A stretch of 64,000 nucleotides of DNA from Marisa cornuarietis (Eukaryota > Mollusca > Gastropoda > Architaenioglossa > Ampullariidae), in contig SMMW01000001.1 of assembly GCA_004794655.1 (NCBI GenBank), positions 15,801,001 through 15,865,000 on the forward strand, given 5' to 3'. Of this stretch, positions 21,424-34,190 are shown in pieces (position 1 is the stretch's first letter; each line of letters opens with the position of its first letter). Under the pieces are notes generated by a model. That model was given only the letters and a program-made list of their open reading frames with translations. It was not told the origin of the DNA and did not search any database. Position numbers and translations under genes: made by a program.

Positions 21424-21470
<47 letters not shown>
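21424..21470. repeat. TG microsatellite
   Basis: Perfect TG run of about 46 bases. Confidence 0.95.
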
Positions 21471-22198
21471 GGTATAGAAGGGGAGCGGAAACCTAAGCAT
21501 CTGATCAGCCTCTCCAATAGAGTTTTTTCTCTACCATACACACCGTTTTCTCGAGGGGAATCCCGCTCAAAAACTGAGGCTCTTTCTCTCAAAACAGAAC
21601 TACGGACATTTTTTTGCTGAAGCATACAAAATGGTTAAAAATTACATCTCTGCTTGTGTCAGCAAGTAAAAATTTATGTCAGTTGCATCATCTGTGCATC
21701 ACTTCAAATGTAGACCCTGGCTTAAAACGGGTGGAGAACATCCGGCCCTCAGGCCGCAACATCCCCGCGAAATGATGGGGTCTGGCTCTGCCAAAGCAGC
21801 TGTAGGCAGGACTCGAAATTCAATAAATCTAGGAATCATAATAATAACGGGAATTTTAAGGGACCAGCAAGGAACATCCATTACGGGATGGACAGGACTC
21901 ATGCGAGTACACGACGGGACAGACACGTATGCTTGACGTAGGCTGCCCGTGGCACATCTGTATTGCGGTGACTCAGAGGACAGTCGGTGCCAGGCAGGTT
22001 GGGAGACTACACGATGCAAAAGTGTTAACACATTAACAACTACGGCTTGGCCTAATAATTCTGGTCAATTTTTAAGTTGGCGATTTTGTATGGCTGACGA
22101 ATGAGGTTATAAATATCCTAATGGTCCTTGGCAGAAAAAGGGCATTACACCCCTGGCTTAATAGTTCTCCTTCTCTGCTTTTTTTCTCTCTTTTCCCC

Positions 22199-22200
<2 letters not shown>

Positions 22201-22242
<42 letters not shown>

Positions 22243-22273
22243 GTGTGTGTGTGTGTGTGAGAGAGAGAGAGAC
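22201..22273. repeat. TG then GA compound microsatellite
   Basis: TG repeat with one TTTGCG interruption passing directly into a GA run. Confidence 0.93.
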
Positions 22274-22348
22274 AAGACAAGAACGCACTGGATAGAAATC
22301 AGATAAGTATTCGTTTCCATCTGCAAGAGAAGCACAGTTGCCTCAGGG

Positions 22349-22368
22349 GATGGATGGATGGATGGATG

Positions 22369-22404
<36 letters not shown>
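22349..22404. repeat. GGAT to TGAT compound tetranucleotide array
   Basis: About five GGAT units change into about nine TGAT units, a single-base unit switch within one array. Confidence 0.95.
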
Positions 22405-24573
22405 TTAAAAAGAGAATAATAATTTCTTCCCGATCTGAAAATTGCTTTTCATTCATGTTCGAGACGTTTCTTCGCAGGCTTGTTGGCGTTTCCGTCTTCA
22501 ATCTTTTTGCAAAATCCACAAAAAGTTTACTACGAATCATTCACTGCGCCACACACCATTACCACTGCGTACCACCGTCACCATCATCTCTACAGCAACT
22601 ACTTCCACAAGGCGGTCAGCAGTGGGACAGACAAGATCCACTAGCTGTTACTGCTGTCCTCGTGTAACAGGAACTTTTTTTTCTGGTAGGATTTTGCCAG
22701 GTACGGCTCTCGTTCTTCTGCAGCTCAAGCTGTTCGTTCTTTAAATGTAGCCCGTAAAGTATCCTACAATCTTATCTTACCCTTTTCTCCTACGCAGAAG
22801 TGTTCACTAATTCTTGCAAACAGCACGGTTGCAGTTTCTTTACTTTTCAATTTATAAAATTTTTCGCGTGGAAAGGCTGTTTCTAAACATTTACCTTTTT
22901 AGTTCTCAACATTCTGCAGTATCAGCGGTCCTCGTCTGGGCTGGCGTCTGTGTGGGCTGGCAACTAGTCTTCCTGCTCTCGCCCACACACGCGATCATGC
23001 TGGGACACACACGCACACAGAAACACACACCATCCAGTGCGGGAGGCGGGGGCGTAGTCTGGCGACGACCACTGCCTCGGTGATGTGCTGGGTCTGACCA
23101 AAGATACTGAATGCTACAATATGGTACAAATAGTATTCAGTATCTTGATCCACAGCGATCGGATCCTCTAGGCGCAAAAGAAATAAGGACATCGGTGACC
23201 AAGAGGTCCCAATATAGTTCCGGTGCACAGCTGCAGCCCTACATATGATCTTTATCTCGGAGGTTTATCTCAGAGGCAGACATTTACCTCTGCTGTGTAT
23301 CGATTGCCCAGATTGCAAAAGCAATAATTTTTTTCGTAGTTTAAAAATTACACATTCCGCAAACCAATCAACTGACTAAAACAAAGAAAGAAAACAAACA
23401 AAATCTCAGAAGAAAACAGACAATTGTCTTTTCAGTATGAACCACTTTAATAAAAATGTTATTTACCAGTGTACTACTTCAGTGTAGGTAAATTTAGTAA
23501 TTACTGAGAGACAAAAGGTGGCAACCGATGGCGAGGCCTAATCAACCGCTGGCTCAACGCTGTCAAAGGAACAGCCCCTAGAGACTTTGATAACACTCAG
23601 TATCGCACCCCACTCTGAGCTGAGGCGTAAGAAGACTCGGGTGGCTCAACTTGACTAACATTTACACAATGGCTTGCGTTACTTGAAGTAAAAAAAAAAT
23701 CTACATATACGAAAAGGAGTTTAAAAAAAAAAAGAAATATGTGCATGAAAGAAAGGGCAAGACAAGAGAAAATTCAGAAAGTCTACTATCCATACATGTC
23801 TTCCATTATTATTATTCTGTCTTGATTGATGACACTTCCATTGCGTTATTAAATTAAACTGTCGCCCCCAAATAATTTATTGAAAACAATAAAGACTAGG
23901 AAAATGCGTTGCAGTGCAGTGAGGATATGCTTTGTCTCTACAAGTAAATAAAAGAAGTGCTTACAGATCGAGAAAACCGGCTTTGTGCTGGTTCCACCAA
24001 AGATTTTTTTTATTACAATTAAATAGCGAACGTCAGCTCTTTTTAAACTAGAAGCCAGTGGACCAAGCGAGGATCGACTGACTTGCCAGCTGTGCTTCAC
24101 AAAAGCTTTTACACTGTACTCATTTAATATTTCTAGCACTTGCCAGCCGTTCACAAAAATGTCGAGCTAGCAATAATAACCTCATCTCAAAACCTTCTCT
24201 TCTTCGTTTAAACCCCCCCCCCCCCATTTTCATAAAATTTCCGCGTGCCACTTGCGATGCATTGGAAGCCTATTTAGATAACATGTGCAGGGTCTGACGT
24301 CATTAGCGACCCAGCACGTGCGCAAAACGATAATTTCAGGCGACTAGGTTGCAGACGAAAGCCGCCGTCATATTCCATTTTGCTTACTTTCTAATCCCCT
24401 TTCTCTCTATCCACCATGCTCTCGCAGCTGTCTGTCTCTCTCTGTACTTTTATCTCTTATTCCAAAAACGTTAACCGTGCTGGAGGCTTGGCACGGGACT
24501 ATGTCAGACAAACATCGTGGTTAGAATGACTTGCATCTAGTTTTTAAGATTAAACGAAATTCTATGGCACGTC

Positions 24574-24577
<4 letters not shown>

Positions 24578-24627
<50 letters not shown>
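24578..24627. repeat. TG microsatellite
   Basis: Perfect TG run of about 50 bases. Confidence 0.95.
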
Positions 24628-24632
<5 letters not shown>

Positions 24633-25416
24633 ATTTGCTTTTTTCTTTCGTATGCTCTTTTATGATGTTGACGACCTGCCGGTGTCAAATGGTGAAAGCT
24701 GAGAGCAGCTATCTCCCCTCTTAAGCTATTTCCACCTCGCACAGTTTTATGTTTGCCGCAGAAAGTCATCCACTTACTCTTCTTCTCTACCTCCAGACAG
24801 AAATCACTCCTCTCACTCCCTCCATCCCGTCTTTCATCCTTTTCACACGCACACCAATTACACGCAAGTGTACCATGCACACGCGCAGACACAAGCAAAT
24901 ACGTGTGTGGAAAGGGTACCTGAGGAGGAGGTGCTGTGAAAGAAAAATAATGACTGCTTACTTATTTTAGACGACCTTTCTGGCGTCTTAGACGGTAAAT
25001 TGAAAATGTGGAAGTAATAGCGAATACTAGAGACAGAGAGCTGCATTTTAAGGATGGAATCCCGGAGGTGGGAGAAGGAGTCTTTGCTTCTTTAATTTCG
25101 ACACAGGAAACTTCTGGGTTTTCCAAGTCTTTCTTTGTCTTCGTTGTCGCAATTCTCTTTTCCGATTTTAGAAAGGTCTTAAGACTCCAGGCGTCTTCCT
25201 GGCATATCTTGTTCATTACTCATTTCAGACAAAGTTTTTTCAGGACTAGCTATTGACAAGTGACCTTCGCCTTCAATGGACTAAGGTCGGGGTCGTCTAC
25301 CTTATCGCAAATTGATGAGCAACCCCAACTACCTACTAGTTTGTAGCAGCAGTGCTGTGTTACCTCATTCAATCCCAGACACAGATTTGTTTTACACAGT
25401 CATTCACTGGGGCTCG

Positions 25417-25427
25417 TCTTTCATGGC
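25417..25427. repeat. SINE target-site duplication, left copy
   Basis: TCTTTCATGGC, identical to 25692-25702 and adjoining the tRNA-like head of the SINE. Confidence 0.8.
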
Positions 25428-25691
25428 GGGGAAGTTAGTGGTTAGAGCAACTGTATCCGAAGCTATTAGCACGCACACTATCCGGTTCGATACCCATGTG
25501 ACTCAATGTTCTTTCCCACGTTCACCCAGCCGTGGAGTGGGCCCTGACTCTAAATGTATTGAGGAAGAGGTAAGGCAGTGAGTAGGAGGTAGGAACTGCC
25601 CTCACAAATATCTGACTGTAAGTGAAGGCTCATTATATCTCCCTCCCCTGCGACAGTAACGCCAAGGGGCTACCTTTTATCTTACCTTTCA
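25428..25691 (+). mobile_element. tRNA-derived SINE with target-site duplication
   Basis: The A box lies in GTTAGTGGTTAGAGCAAC (about 25435-25452) and a strong B box in GGTTCGATACCC (from 25484), as in a tRNA promoter read by polymerase III. The tRNA-unrelated body has GGAGTGGGCCCTGACT and GTAAGGCAGTGAG, and ends GGGGCTACCTTTTATCTTACC. Perfect 11-bp direct repeats TCTTTCATGGC at 25417-25427 and 25692-25702 flank it. Confidence 0.85.
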
Positions 25692-25702
25692 TCTTTCATG
25701 GC
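25692..25702. repeat. SINE target-site duplication, right copy
   Basis: Second copy of TCTTTCATGGC, adjoining the SINE 3' end. Confidence 0.8.
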
Positions 25703-27908
25703 AGTAAGATGACTCGGTACGCATGTTGACAAAATATCCCACAAGACAAAGTCTGCGATTCGGTGTTCGTTGCGTGCGACATGGAGGCCACGGCGCGTGT
25801 CTCGCACACGTTCAACACGTGCTGCATTTTTACGACACGGATCACACTTCTAGCCCGTTGTCCATTCTTTTTTTTTTTTTTACATCGCGACACCTGGCCG
25901 GCTCCAGCTGCAGCTATACACTGAAACAGATGATCGTCTAGCATCCTGGTAGCTTAAAGGTTTACCTGTGCACAAAATCATTTTCAAACGCCTGCAAGAC
26001 ATTAACTCCGAGTGTATCTGAGGAAATAACTCATCGTTAGTTCTTTTTTATGTCCCTCATGCAGTGACTGTAGTATTTGTATCTAAGATTTACGAAAGTA
26101 TCCCTCATTGCGATGGGATTTGAATATCGGTCCTTTTCTACATCTCCACAAAAAAAGGAAACAAAAATCAACAACGTATCTTCATGACAAACTAAATAAC
26201 AGATGTCAATAGGCTAAAACTTGAGTAGGGGTCACCAGTCAACGTGATCAACAAGTTACAAATTTATAACAACACAGCAAAACCGAAACGAATCCAAAGC
26301 AAAAAACACCCACAAAGCCCTGAAAAGTAGACCTCAGTCAACCAGAGTGAATCCATCAGATAGAGATCCGTAGTCATTTCCAGTGAAATAGATTTCGGAA
26401 ACCTGTGCAATGTAACTGATACAAAATGCGCTAAACAGCCCTCGGGTCTCTATGGCCACCAGACAGGAAGTGGAAGTTGGGTGAGCGAAGGATAGCAGCA
26501 CAATAAAACACTTTTCAAGTCTACGCACCTGTTAAAAGAAAAAAGAAAACCAACCTCTGGAAAGTTGAAGATTTGAACCGAGGCGAAAACAATTAAGAGA
26601 GATTTGCCTCTTGAAAGATAAAAAGAAAAGTATGAAGTGAAGAGAAAATGAGAGCAATGTGGGGATAGAGAGAGAGGGAGGAATAAGGAGACGGTGGGAG
26701 AGGGAAGAACGTACTGTGCGCCAAGAGAGGAATTCACCCCATTAAGGGCCTAAGACCCTAAGTGTTAAAGGAACCAATTAAATGCTTCAAAATTTAAATA
26801 ACAAATGTACAAATGGAGAAAAGACTAAATATTGAAAAGAGAATAGTGTTAGAATAGAGTCTAGAATTAGTTTTCTTTATCAAGAAATGACAATTTTCTG
26901 GAGTTCTATGCAAGCACATCTTGCATAATGCATTCTTTAAAATGCAACCAATAATGTAGCATCGTCTTCGTGTTGTGAAGGGAAGAAAACAAACATTTTT
27001 AAACACCCTTTTATTTGAAATGTAATAAAAAGGGTAAAATAATTTAACTATTGCATGCGAAAGCGGAATCATGTCTGCAGAGTTCTATTTCTTGATTTTT
27101 TTCTTTTCTGAAGAAGAAAAAAGTTTTAAAAAACTATTTTACTACTTGTGGACTGCTGGAATTGATTTAATATTGCATTGTCCCCGGAAATGAGTAACTG
27201 GTGAAAATTACAGGCCTCTAGGACGATGGGAAGTTGATGAAATATTGATTGCACAATTCCAACAAGACAGACAGACTGACTTAGTAAGTTAAATAAAATT
27301 GGGTAAAAATTAATAATTTTGACTGGCCAAAAGTCATGGGGGCCTGTATGGCATGAATTCCTCTCTTCTTGGGGCCCATAAGAGATACCTGTGAGAGAGG
27401 GGAAGGAAGGTAAGAAAGACATTTTTCGACATGAGGATGACAGCGATTAAGATCGTCTGCTCTGCTAAAACACAATGTCTAGACAGTAGAGTAAGATCAT
27501 AGTGTGTTATTACCCTCATTAATTAACGTTTGATTACTTTCACTCAAACCATTCTTACCTGTACTAGATTTCTTCTTCCCGAGATCTTACTCACCGTTCA
27601 TCATCACACCTTATGAGGCCCTTTTATAGGACCTGGACTTTATGCGTAGTCTTAATAGGTCCTGCCACTGCATTCCAAAAAGAATACTACAATTAATGGG
27701 TTTTTTTTTGGGGGGGAGATCCATTTTTTTTGTCTTCTTTGTCCGGACCTACAGCTTGCCAGCAATGCTTTCTTGATGGCTGTACCTCAGAGAGCACGCC
27801 TTTCTTTCTCACCTCGCAACAAGTCCATGTTATTATTAGCTCTACAGTTTTTGTATCAGTATTATCGTTGCCTGTCTGGATCCCCCGTCGAGGTTTGGGG
27901 TGATCTGG
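25703..27908. other. Non-coding stretch
   Basis: AT-rich with an A/G-rich segment near 26570-26710. No credible exon, SINE or array beyond short homopolymers was recognised. Confidence 0.45.
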
Positions 27909-28175
27909 TCATGTGCTGACGTGATCAACTCGATCTGTGTGGGGTTGGGAGGCTAGGTAGTGGGTACAGGGTGGGGGCTGGGAGGCTGTCAGTTCCACGC
28001 GGCCTGATGCATCACGGTCTGGTGGCTTGGGCTGGCTGTAATCGGACACCACGGCCACGAGCAACACTTTGGGATGCTGGCACAGGTACAACAGTTTAGT
28101 CGCAACGGCAAAGGACTGATTGCACCCTGCGACCCCCAGGTACCCCGACAGCACGAGAGGACGGCCTCTGGTCTC
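27909..28175 (-). CDS. Probable terminal exon of an unidentified gene
   Basis: On the minus strand an acceptor (TTTGATACCGACAG) opens 88 codons and a TGA. The reading begins ETRGRPLVLSGYLGVAGCNQ, continues SFAVATKLLYLCQHPKVLLV and AVVSDYSQPKPPDRDASGRV, and ends DRVDHVST. The third codon positions are rich in G and C (GTG, CTG, GCC, CAG, CCC), unlike the AT-rich surroundings, which favours real coding sequence. I recognise no domain. Upstream exons would lie at higher coordinates but none was found. Confidence 0.42.
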   Translation of the reverse strand, partial: ETRGRPLVLSGYLGVAGCNQSFAVATKLLYLCQHPKVLLVAVVSDYSQPKPPDRDASGRVELTASQPPPCTHYLASQPHTDRVDHVST

Positions 28176-29436
28176 CTGTCGGTATCAAACTTCAGTATCA
28201 CTCCTCAAGTTCACATTTTGTATCATGATTTTAATGTGTCAGTCCACCCACGCCCCTTCACCCCAACAAGCGCATATATCCCATTTACTCACGCACGCAC
28301 GCACGCACGCACGCAGACGAGAACAATTTGCAGCATTGACTTTCTAACATTTGGCAGCATTTATTCTTTCCACTTGTACGAACCTGTCGGCAGGACTGTG
28401 TCTTTTGAAGGAAGCAAAAAAACACACTACAGGCCAGAACGACCACTGAATCGGCAAGTAACTTAATTTGACATAAGAAGAGAAAAAAAGACAAAAAGTG
28501 ACAAAAAAAACGAAATAGTGATTTAAAGAGCAGGCAGCAAATTTCTAAGACGATAATCGTCTCTCTCTCTCTCTTCGGTTACCTGATGTCACTCACGGGA
28601 TTTCATCGCCGGAAGACGTGAAGCCGACTGCCAGCGTGTGTTTCATGAATCCGGAAAAAGTCAAAAGTATCCATTTTCCATAAAGCTGCTTGCACTGACA
28701 AATGGAATCGATGTCTGAAGCTAATCAGTTGGGAGTAAACAGTATGGAACGCGATATGTTCAACCGTCAAGAATGCCACTGCACATTTCGGACTTGCTGG
28801 CGATTTGGTGAATGTATGTGTGTGGGTAAGGTGTGGAGGATCACACACACAAGCAGTTAGCACTCCTTACACGCACACACGCACACAGATGATTGTTCTT
28901 TAATTTTAAGCATTCGTCATGCCTTAGTGAGAAAAGGAAAGGCATCTGCAAATCGCCATACACCCCACTTCATCACTGATCTTGACATGACAGCTCGAAA
29001 CTGCTTTCACGTCCCATGATGCTTTAGCTTTGTAAATTCTAACGTAGACCCGTGATTGCGAAACGGCCAAACTGCAACATGTTTAAAAAAAAAAACACGG
29101 TGCAAACTACAACATGTTTGCAGAATTTATGACCCTGATGCTTCTTTTAGATGGATGTCCATCCTCATTGCTGCATGCACATCTGGGAGCTAATTGTGCT
29201 GAGGTCCAAATCATATTCAAGAATTTAAAATGATGAGAACACTGCATTCATGCTTCTCATGATCGAAGCCGACTACACAGCGATTATAGTGCTTCTTGTG
29301 GTTGTATCCAGCTGTATCCGAATGTGGCATTGCCCTTGTTCAACCCCTATACAACCATTACATTTTAGACGTGAAAACTTAAAGCAATACCAACATTAAA
29401 AAAGGGATAACTCCTACTAAACATTAACTACATAAA
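28176..29436. other. Non-coding stretch
   Basis: Contains an ACGC tetranucleotide run (about 28289-28316) and AT-rich DNA. Minus-strand frames at 28603-28863 lack coding bias. Nothing else recognised. Confidence 0.4.
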
Positions 29437-29560
29437 CATTAATTATTCTTTTACAATCATAATTATAATAGCAACAAAAACATATAACAGCATATCGCAA
29501 ACCTCTAGGCAAGCTCTTGGCGCTTTACAAAGAACACACGGCAAGTAAGTTATTGGAAAT
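29437..29560 (-). mobile_element. SINE 3' end fragment (TGTAAAGCGC family)
   Basis: Read on the minus strand: TGTAAAGCGCCAAGAGCTTG, then GATATG followed by a TATAATTATGATT tail. The same sequence order occurs at 36893-36990 and, more diverged, at 43862-43950. Confidence 0.55.
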
Positions 29561-32099
29561 GCCAGGGGTTGTTGTTCTGGAGATGACATCCTGTTCTTAG
29601 ACCAAGATGTTGACAGGCCACAGCTTAAATATATAGATCTTACAGTCACTTGTCAAAAGCAGAATTGTTTGATCAATAATCAAGAACGTGGATAAAATCG
29701 TTGAGAGATTGCTGGTATCCACATGATGACAGAGAGAAATGGCATTAAAATAGTAAAACATTTCACTGTTTGGCGATGATGTAAAGTTCATGGAAGTGAG
29801 GACTTACACAAACAAACTGCCATGGCCGAAGAGAGCTGAAATCAGTAGACGAAAAACAAAAGACTACAGGCAAGCAAACAATTCAACACAATGCCGAGGC
29901 CGTCACGTGCAGGTCAGTACAATGGCACTAAATACATAACAGTTGTTAAAGTGAATATTACAAATCACAGACCGCAAAACGGGAGGATCTGGAGACAGCC
30001 AACGAAAAATTGGATCTCATCTGTCCATTCAAAAAAGGGCAAGAAAAGAAGAAAACCAAAGGCAACCCAACACACAAAAGAGCTAAAGGAGGATGCAAAT
30101 CCATAAGTTGTTTATGATAAAACCAGAATTAATCGTGGAGGACAGAGAAAAATGCAAAGAGAGCTGCCCCTTGCATCCTGTTAGCCGAAGGGACATTGGA
30201 TACTTTATAAGATACAGTTCCAGTTTGTTTCTTACCTGGCGTTCCTTCCATTTTCCAGTCGTAAGGGATACGCTATAATATACACTAATTAAAAGACTGG
30301 ACACTGAACAATGGCAGTTGCTAGCTACAGTAATGAGCAGTGAATTGCAAGTGAGCAGTCACAGGTGAAGAAATTAGATTCATTAGTAATAAAAGTGAAC
30401 TCAATGGCTATGGAAGACACAAAGTGTCCTCACTTGCAGAAATATGGGCATCATCGGAAACAGTCCTACTTATGCATATCTCAACTGATCTATGGCAGGA
30501 GTCATCTAGTCCCAGAAACGAGAACTACTCGGCTACATAAGCAAGTCCTCTGGTCAGACCAGCTACTACCCTGTGACTGGAACAGCTGCACCATTTTGCT
30601 ACCGGATTTTTTCAACAGTACAGAATCTCCGACCTCCCCCCCAAAAAGAAAAAAAGAAACCAACAAACCAATATTCTGTAAAATTCTGTAACATTCCATA
30701 TTCTATGTGTAATGGCACACACCGGTTCCAGACACCCACGCTCCGTGAACGGAAATACGTCTGCGCACAGAAAACATCTAACTGAAGGCGTTAAAATAAA
30801 AAAGACAGAAGGAAGAGAACAGATACATATACAAACACATAAACTCATGTGCACGGTAAAATACAGCCACAAGAGAGAAATAAGAGAGAAAGAGATGGAG
30901 ACGGAGTAAAAAGAACAAAAGTCTGTCATGGAGGGCAGAGGCGAGACAGAGAGAGAGAGAAAAAGAAACAGTCAGGTCGGCAATGTGGGAAACAAAAACA
31001 TTAATTGTGAGAATATTGCAGCCCTTGACATATAATTATAATTAGAACAAGCTCTACTTGTGTGTCGTGGCAGCACAAATCTCGAAGCGAAACAAAATGG
31101 CTGTTGCACGCTCGCCTTCTGTCGAGACTCCTACACAGCGCGACATTTTCCGTGTGGGACTGCGCGTGTGCCCCCGCGCGATCTCGAACTCCTCTCCCCC
31201 CCCCCATACTCCGATCACATGCCTCCCCTACCCATTTTCCCCCATCTCTTCCACCCCACATGGCTAGTTACGCTGAACCCTCCCCGCTTGCTCAGTGACG
31301 TCAAAGAAGTTCTTAGCCAACCAGGAAGAAGGAACACGTGACATAGATGTCTCTACAGCTGTTAAAAAAAAATCGAAAAAAATCCCTTTTTTTAAATTCT
31401 CATGGACAATAGAGAAAGATGAGTTTGCCCTGGAAAAGCAGAGAAAAAGCGCCCGACAGGCTGTTACTAAAAGAGGAAGTAAAAGATTGCTAAAAAAAAA
31501 AAAATTAAAAAAGCAAAAAGAAGAAGAAGAAACAAAAGGCAGAAGAATAAGAAGTGGTGGACACTAACGAAAGCAGGAGGAGGAAACGAAAATCAAAGTT
31601 TCACCAGGACTCTGTTATCGAGTAGTTTAAAATGAGCTTTATCGAATACTTCAAAATGTGCTTAGTCTAATTTAGAAACTTTGTCCTTGAGCTCAAATAA
31701 AAACAGGAGGGAAGAAATAAGAAAGAAAATGTTATTTTATTCTTTCTCTTCTCCATAAAAGACGTGAAGTCCAGGTTTTGTACAGACAGACAAAGATTTT
31801 CTATTCTTGGGTTGTTAACCTGAAAGTATACAGTTAAAACATTATTTTTTTATTTTTTGCTTTAAATAATGTTCGGAGTTAGAATGCGATGTCCCAGCTG
31901 AACAATCTTGCCTTTTCTGAACCTGACTTAGGCCTACAAAAGTTTGTTCTTAATTAAAAGGCCATCATCCACGAACTGGCTACGTGTTGATCTGTTATCC
32001 AAATTTCGAGTTGTAATTTACTCAAACTTAAGCCGAGAACTTTATTTTTCCACTGAATCTAACTGTTCATCGTGGTTTTCATTTCAATCACTCACTCAC

Positions 32100-32142
32100 T
32101 CACACACACACTCAAACACACACTCTCTCTCTCTCTCACGCG

Positions 32143-32180
<38 letters not shown>
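32100..32180. repeat. CT/CA compound microsatellite
   Basis: Mixed CACT, CTCTCT and CACACA runs in a row. Confidence 0.93.
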
Positions 32181-32577
32181 TGCGTGCTCATGACGAGTTA
32201 AAAAGTCAAGTTAATCTCCTTTCAGACATTTCATTCATTTTTTTTAAATTGCGCAGCTATCCAATGTAATTTTTACTAATCTCCTGTTAATACTTCTTCT
32301 TTTTTGATCGCATAAATTAGCATTCAGGTAATGGGTTACTGTTTATGTCGCTCCAGTGCTAGCACCTAAATTAGAATTAGTGCACAAATGTCACAGTCTT
32401 TCTTCTATGTGTTTATACTATGATATATTCATAACGGCACACAGGATCCTGTAGATTCTCGGTGACCAAGAGACCGGGTGAGAGTGGGGAAGAAACGAAA
32501 AAGAACTGACATGACCTCTACCAACAGTAGTCAAACTGTATATAATAATCGACTAGTACTCAACATTACATGTAATA

Positions 32578-32829
32578 AACATTGCATGGAACTTGAACCG
32601 AGCATTCCTCACGGACAAGATGCCGACCTTTGACCTGCAGCAGAAACCTCCTCTGTTGCCATCTTTTTTAGCAAACATGGACGCCAGAATATGCGAGCTG
32701 TATTTGGTCTGGAACCTAACAGCGGCCCATCCATCAAAGTGTAAAATTGTCCGCCGCTCAAAAGGATTTATCTCCACTCTCGTCTCCACCCTGCTGGAGC
32801 CCCAGGCTGACCAGACGGGAGGATCATGA
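32578..32829 (+). CDS. Coding-like island, unknown
   Basis: A frame open from 32578 reads MPTFDLQQKPPLLPSFLANM, then DARICELYLVWNLTAAHPSK and CKIVRRSKGF, and ends EPQADQTGGS at TGA 32827-32829. Codon third positions are GC-rich. The minus strand is open over the same stretch, no clear acceptor was found and no domain is recognised, so this may be an exon, a retrocopy or chance. Confidence 0.22.
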   Translation, partial: NIAWNLNRAFLTDKMPTFDLQQKPPLLPSFLANMDARICELYLVWNLTAAHPSKCKIVRRSKGFISTLVSTLLEPQADQTGGS

Positions 32830-33182
32830 ATGGAGAAGCGAGTCGCTTCGGCTGGCGTTTCGACGTTAAACCCGTCGGCAAGATTCCCTGCAGGCGTCGC
32901 TCAGCAGCCTTTGTCACCCTCCGCGGTGAATGGACGAGGGCGCAGGCGAGGACACGGACGAAGGCGGTGAACCCGAGAGGGGAGACAGCATGGCCACGCG
33001 TGGCGACGGCAGATAACGCGCTGGGCGTTCGATTCCTATTTTAAGGAACGTGCGCTGCCAAAATAGCACAAGATTGTGGGATGGAAAAAGCGGAGGAAAA
33101 AAGGACTGGGCAGCAGGGCTAAAGGGATCGATTGATCAGTGAGGATGGGGTGGGCTTTTAGAAAGGATAGTGTGTGTGTGCT

Positions 33183-33203
33183 TTTAAAAAGGATTGTGTG
33201 TCT

Positions 33204-33234
<31 letters not shown>

Positions 33235-33260
33235 AAATAGAGCGAGAGAGAGAGAGAATA
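33183..33260. repeat. TG/GA compound microsatellite
   Basis: TG run followed by AGCGAGAGAGAGAGAGA. Confidence 0.9.
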
Positions 33261-34089
33261 CACCGCAGGATTTTCCGTCATCTGCTGTCAGTTACCTCGA
33301 AACCAGAAGACAGCAGACCGTCTCTAGGGTAGTAGGAAACCAGACTGCTCTCCTCCTCCTCCCCCCCCCCCACAAAATTACTGAGAAGGTAGGAGTGACG
33401 TTTTCACCCGTACTGTTCTGTAAGATGGCAAAATATTTAGATGCAATGGATGAACACATCAGCACACATATTGCAATCATATATTTGCTTCCAGAAAAGT
33501 CTGTGACAATGAGAACTAGACGATTTCTACACACAGGAAGTACGCAGAAGTTCAAATAAAAACAAACGAAAAATTGTTAACAGACAAAAGAGTCTTTAAC
33601 TGGTAACAGCTTCTGCCAAGCTTTTGTCTCGGGGAAAAAAGTAATTATGTGGCAGAACTAATGAACGTCACAGGCAAAGACTCAAAAAAGAGAAGTTTGG
33701 TGCAATCTGTGGAGGGTGTGAAGAGGCAGGTCCCTGAAGAAACCTTCCGCCTGTAGTCGGTGGTCAGAACAAAGGATTGCAACAAGTACTCTGTTTTTAA
33801 TGTCATGGTCACCCCACGAGACCCCCCACTAAATAGAAAATTCCCGTCTTGTGCTGTACGCTTCAAGAAATTTCTCTTTTTGTTTGTTTCTTAATTTTGT
33901 CTCTTTTTTTGGGGGGGGCGTGGGGGAGTTGAGGTGGGTGGTGGTTTAATTTTGTCTGAGTTATCTGATTTTGTTGCAACGGTCAGATAAGTAATAGAAT
34001 GGGAAATAAGGTCTGATGCCAACAGACAACGTGGCGAGTTTAGGAGTAGGCACGCACACTCACATATACACAAGCATTCTTTGTCTTCC

Positions 34090-34190
34090 TTCTCCCCACA
34101 CACACCCACACCACACACCCACACCACACCACACCACACACCCACCCACCCACCCACCCACACACACACACGCACGCACGCACGCACGCC
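34090..34190. repeat. CCCA/CACACC-rich array, G-quadruplex-prone on the minus strand
   Basis: CCACAC variants followed by five consecutive CCCA units, then CA and CGCA units. On the minus strand this gives runs of GGGT, enough for a four-tract quadruplex. Confidence 0.85.

Larger units (their letters stand above)
18110..25416. other. Non-coding stretch with microsatellites and one exon-like island
   Basis: Contains the GAT, GTGA, TG and GGAT/TGAT arrays listed separately, a degenerate repeat at 18595-18730, and an exon-like island at 19638-19806. The remaining open frames are repeat-encoded (poly-Ser, poly-Met, HTHT) or short. No assembled gene. Confidence 0.45.
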
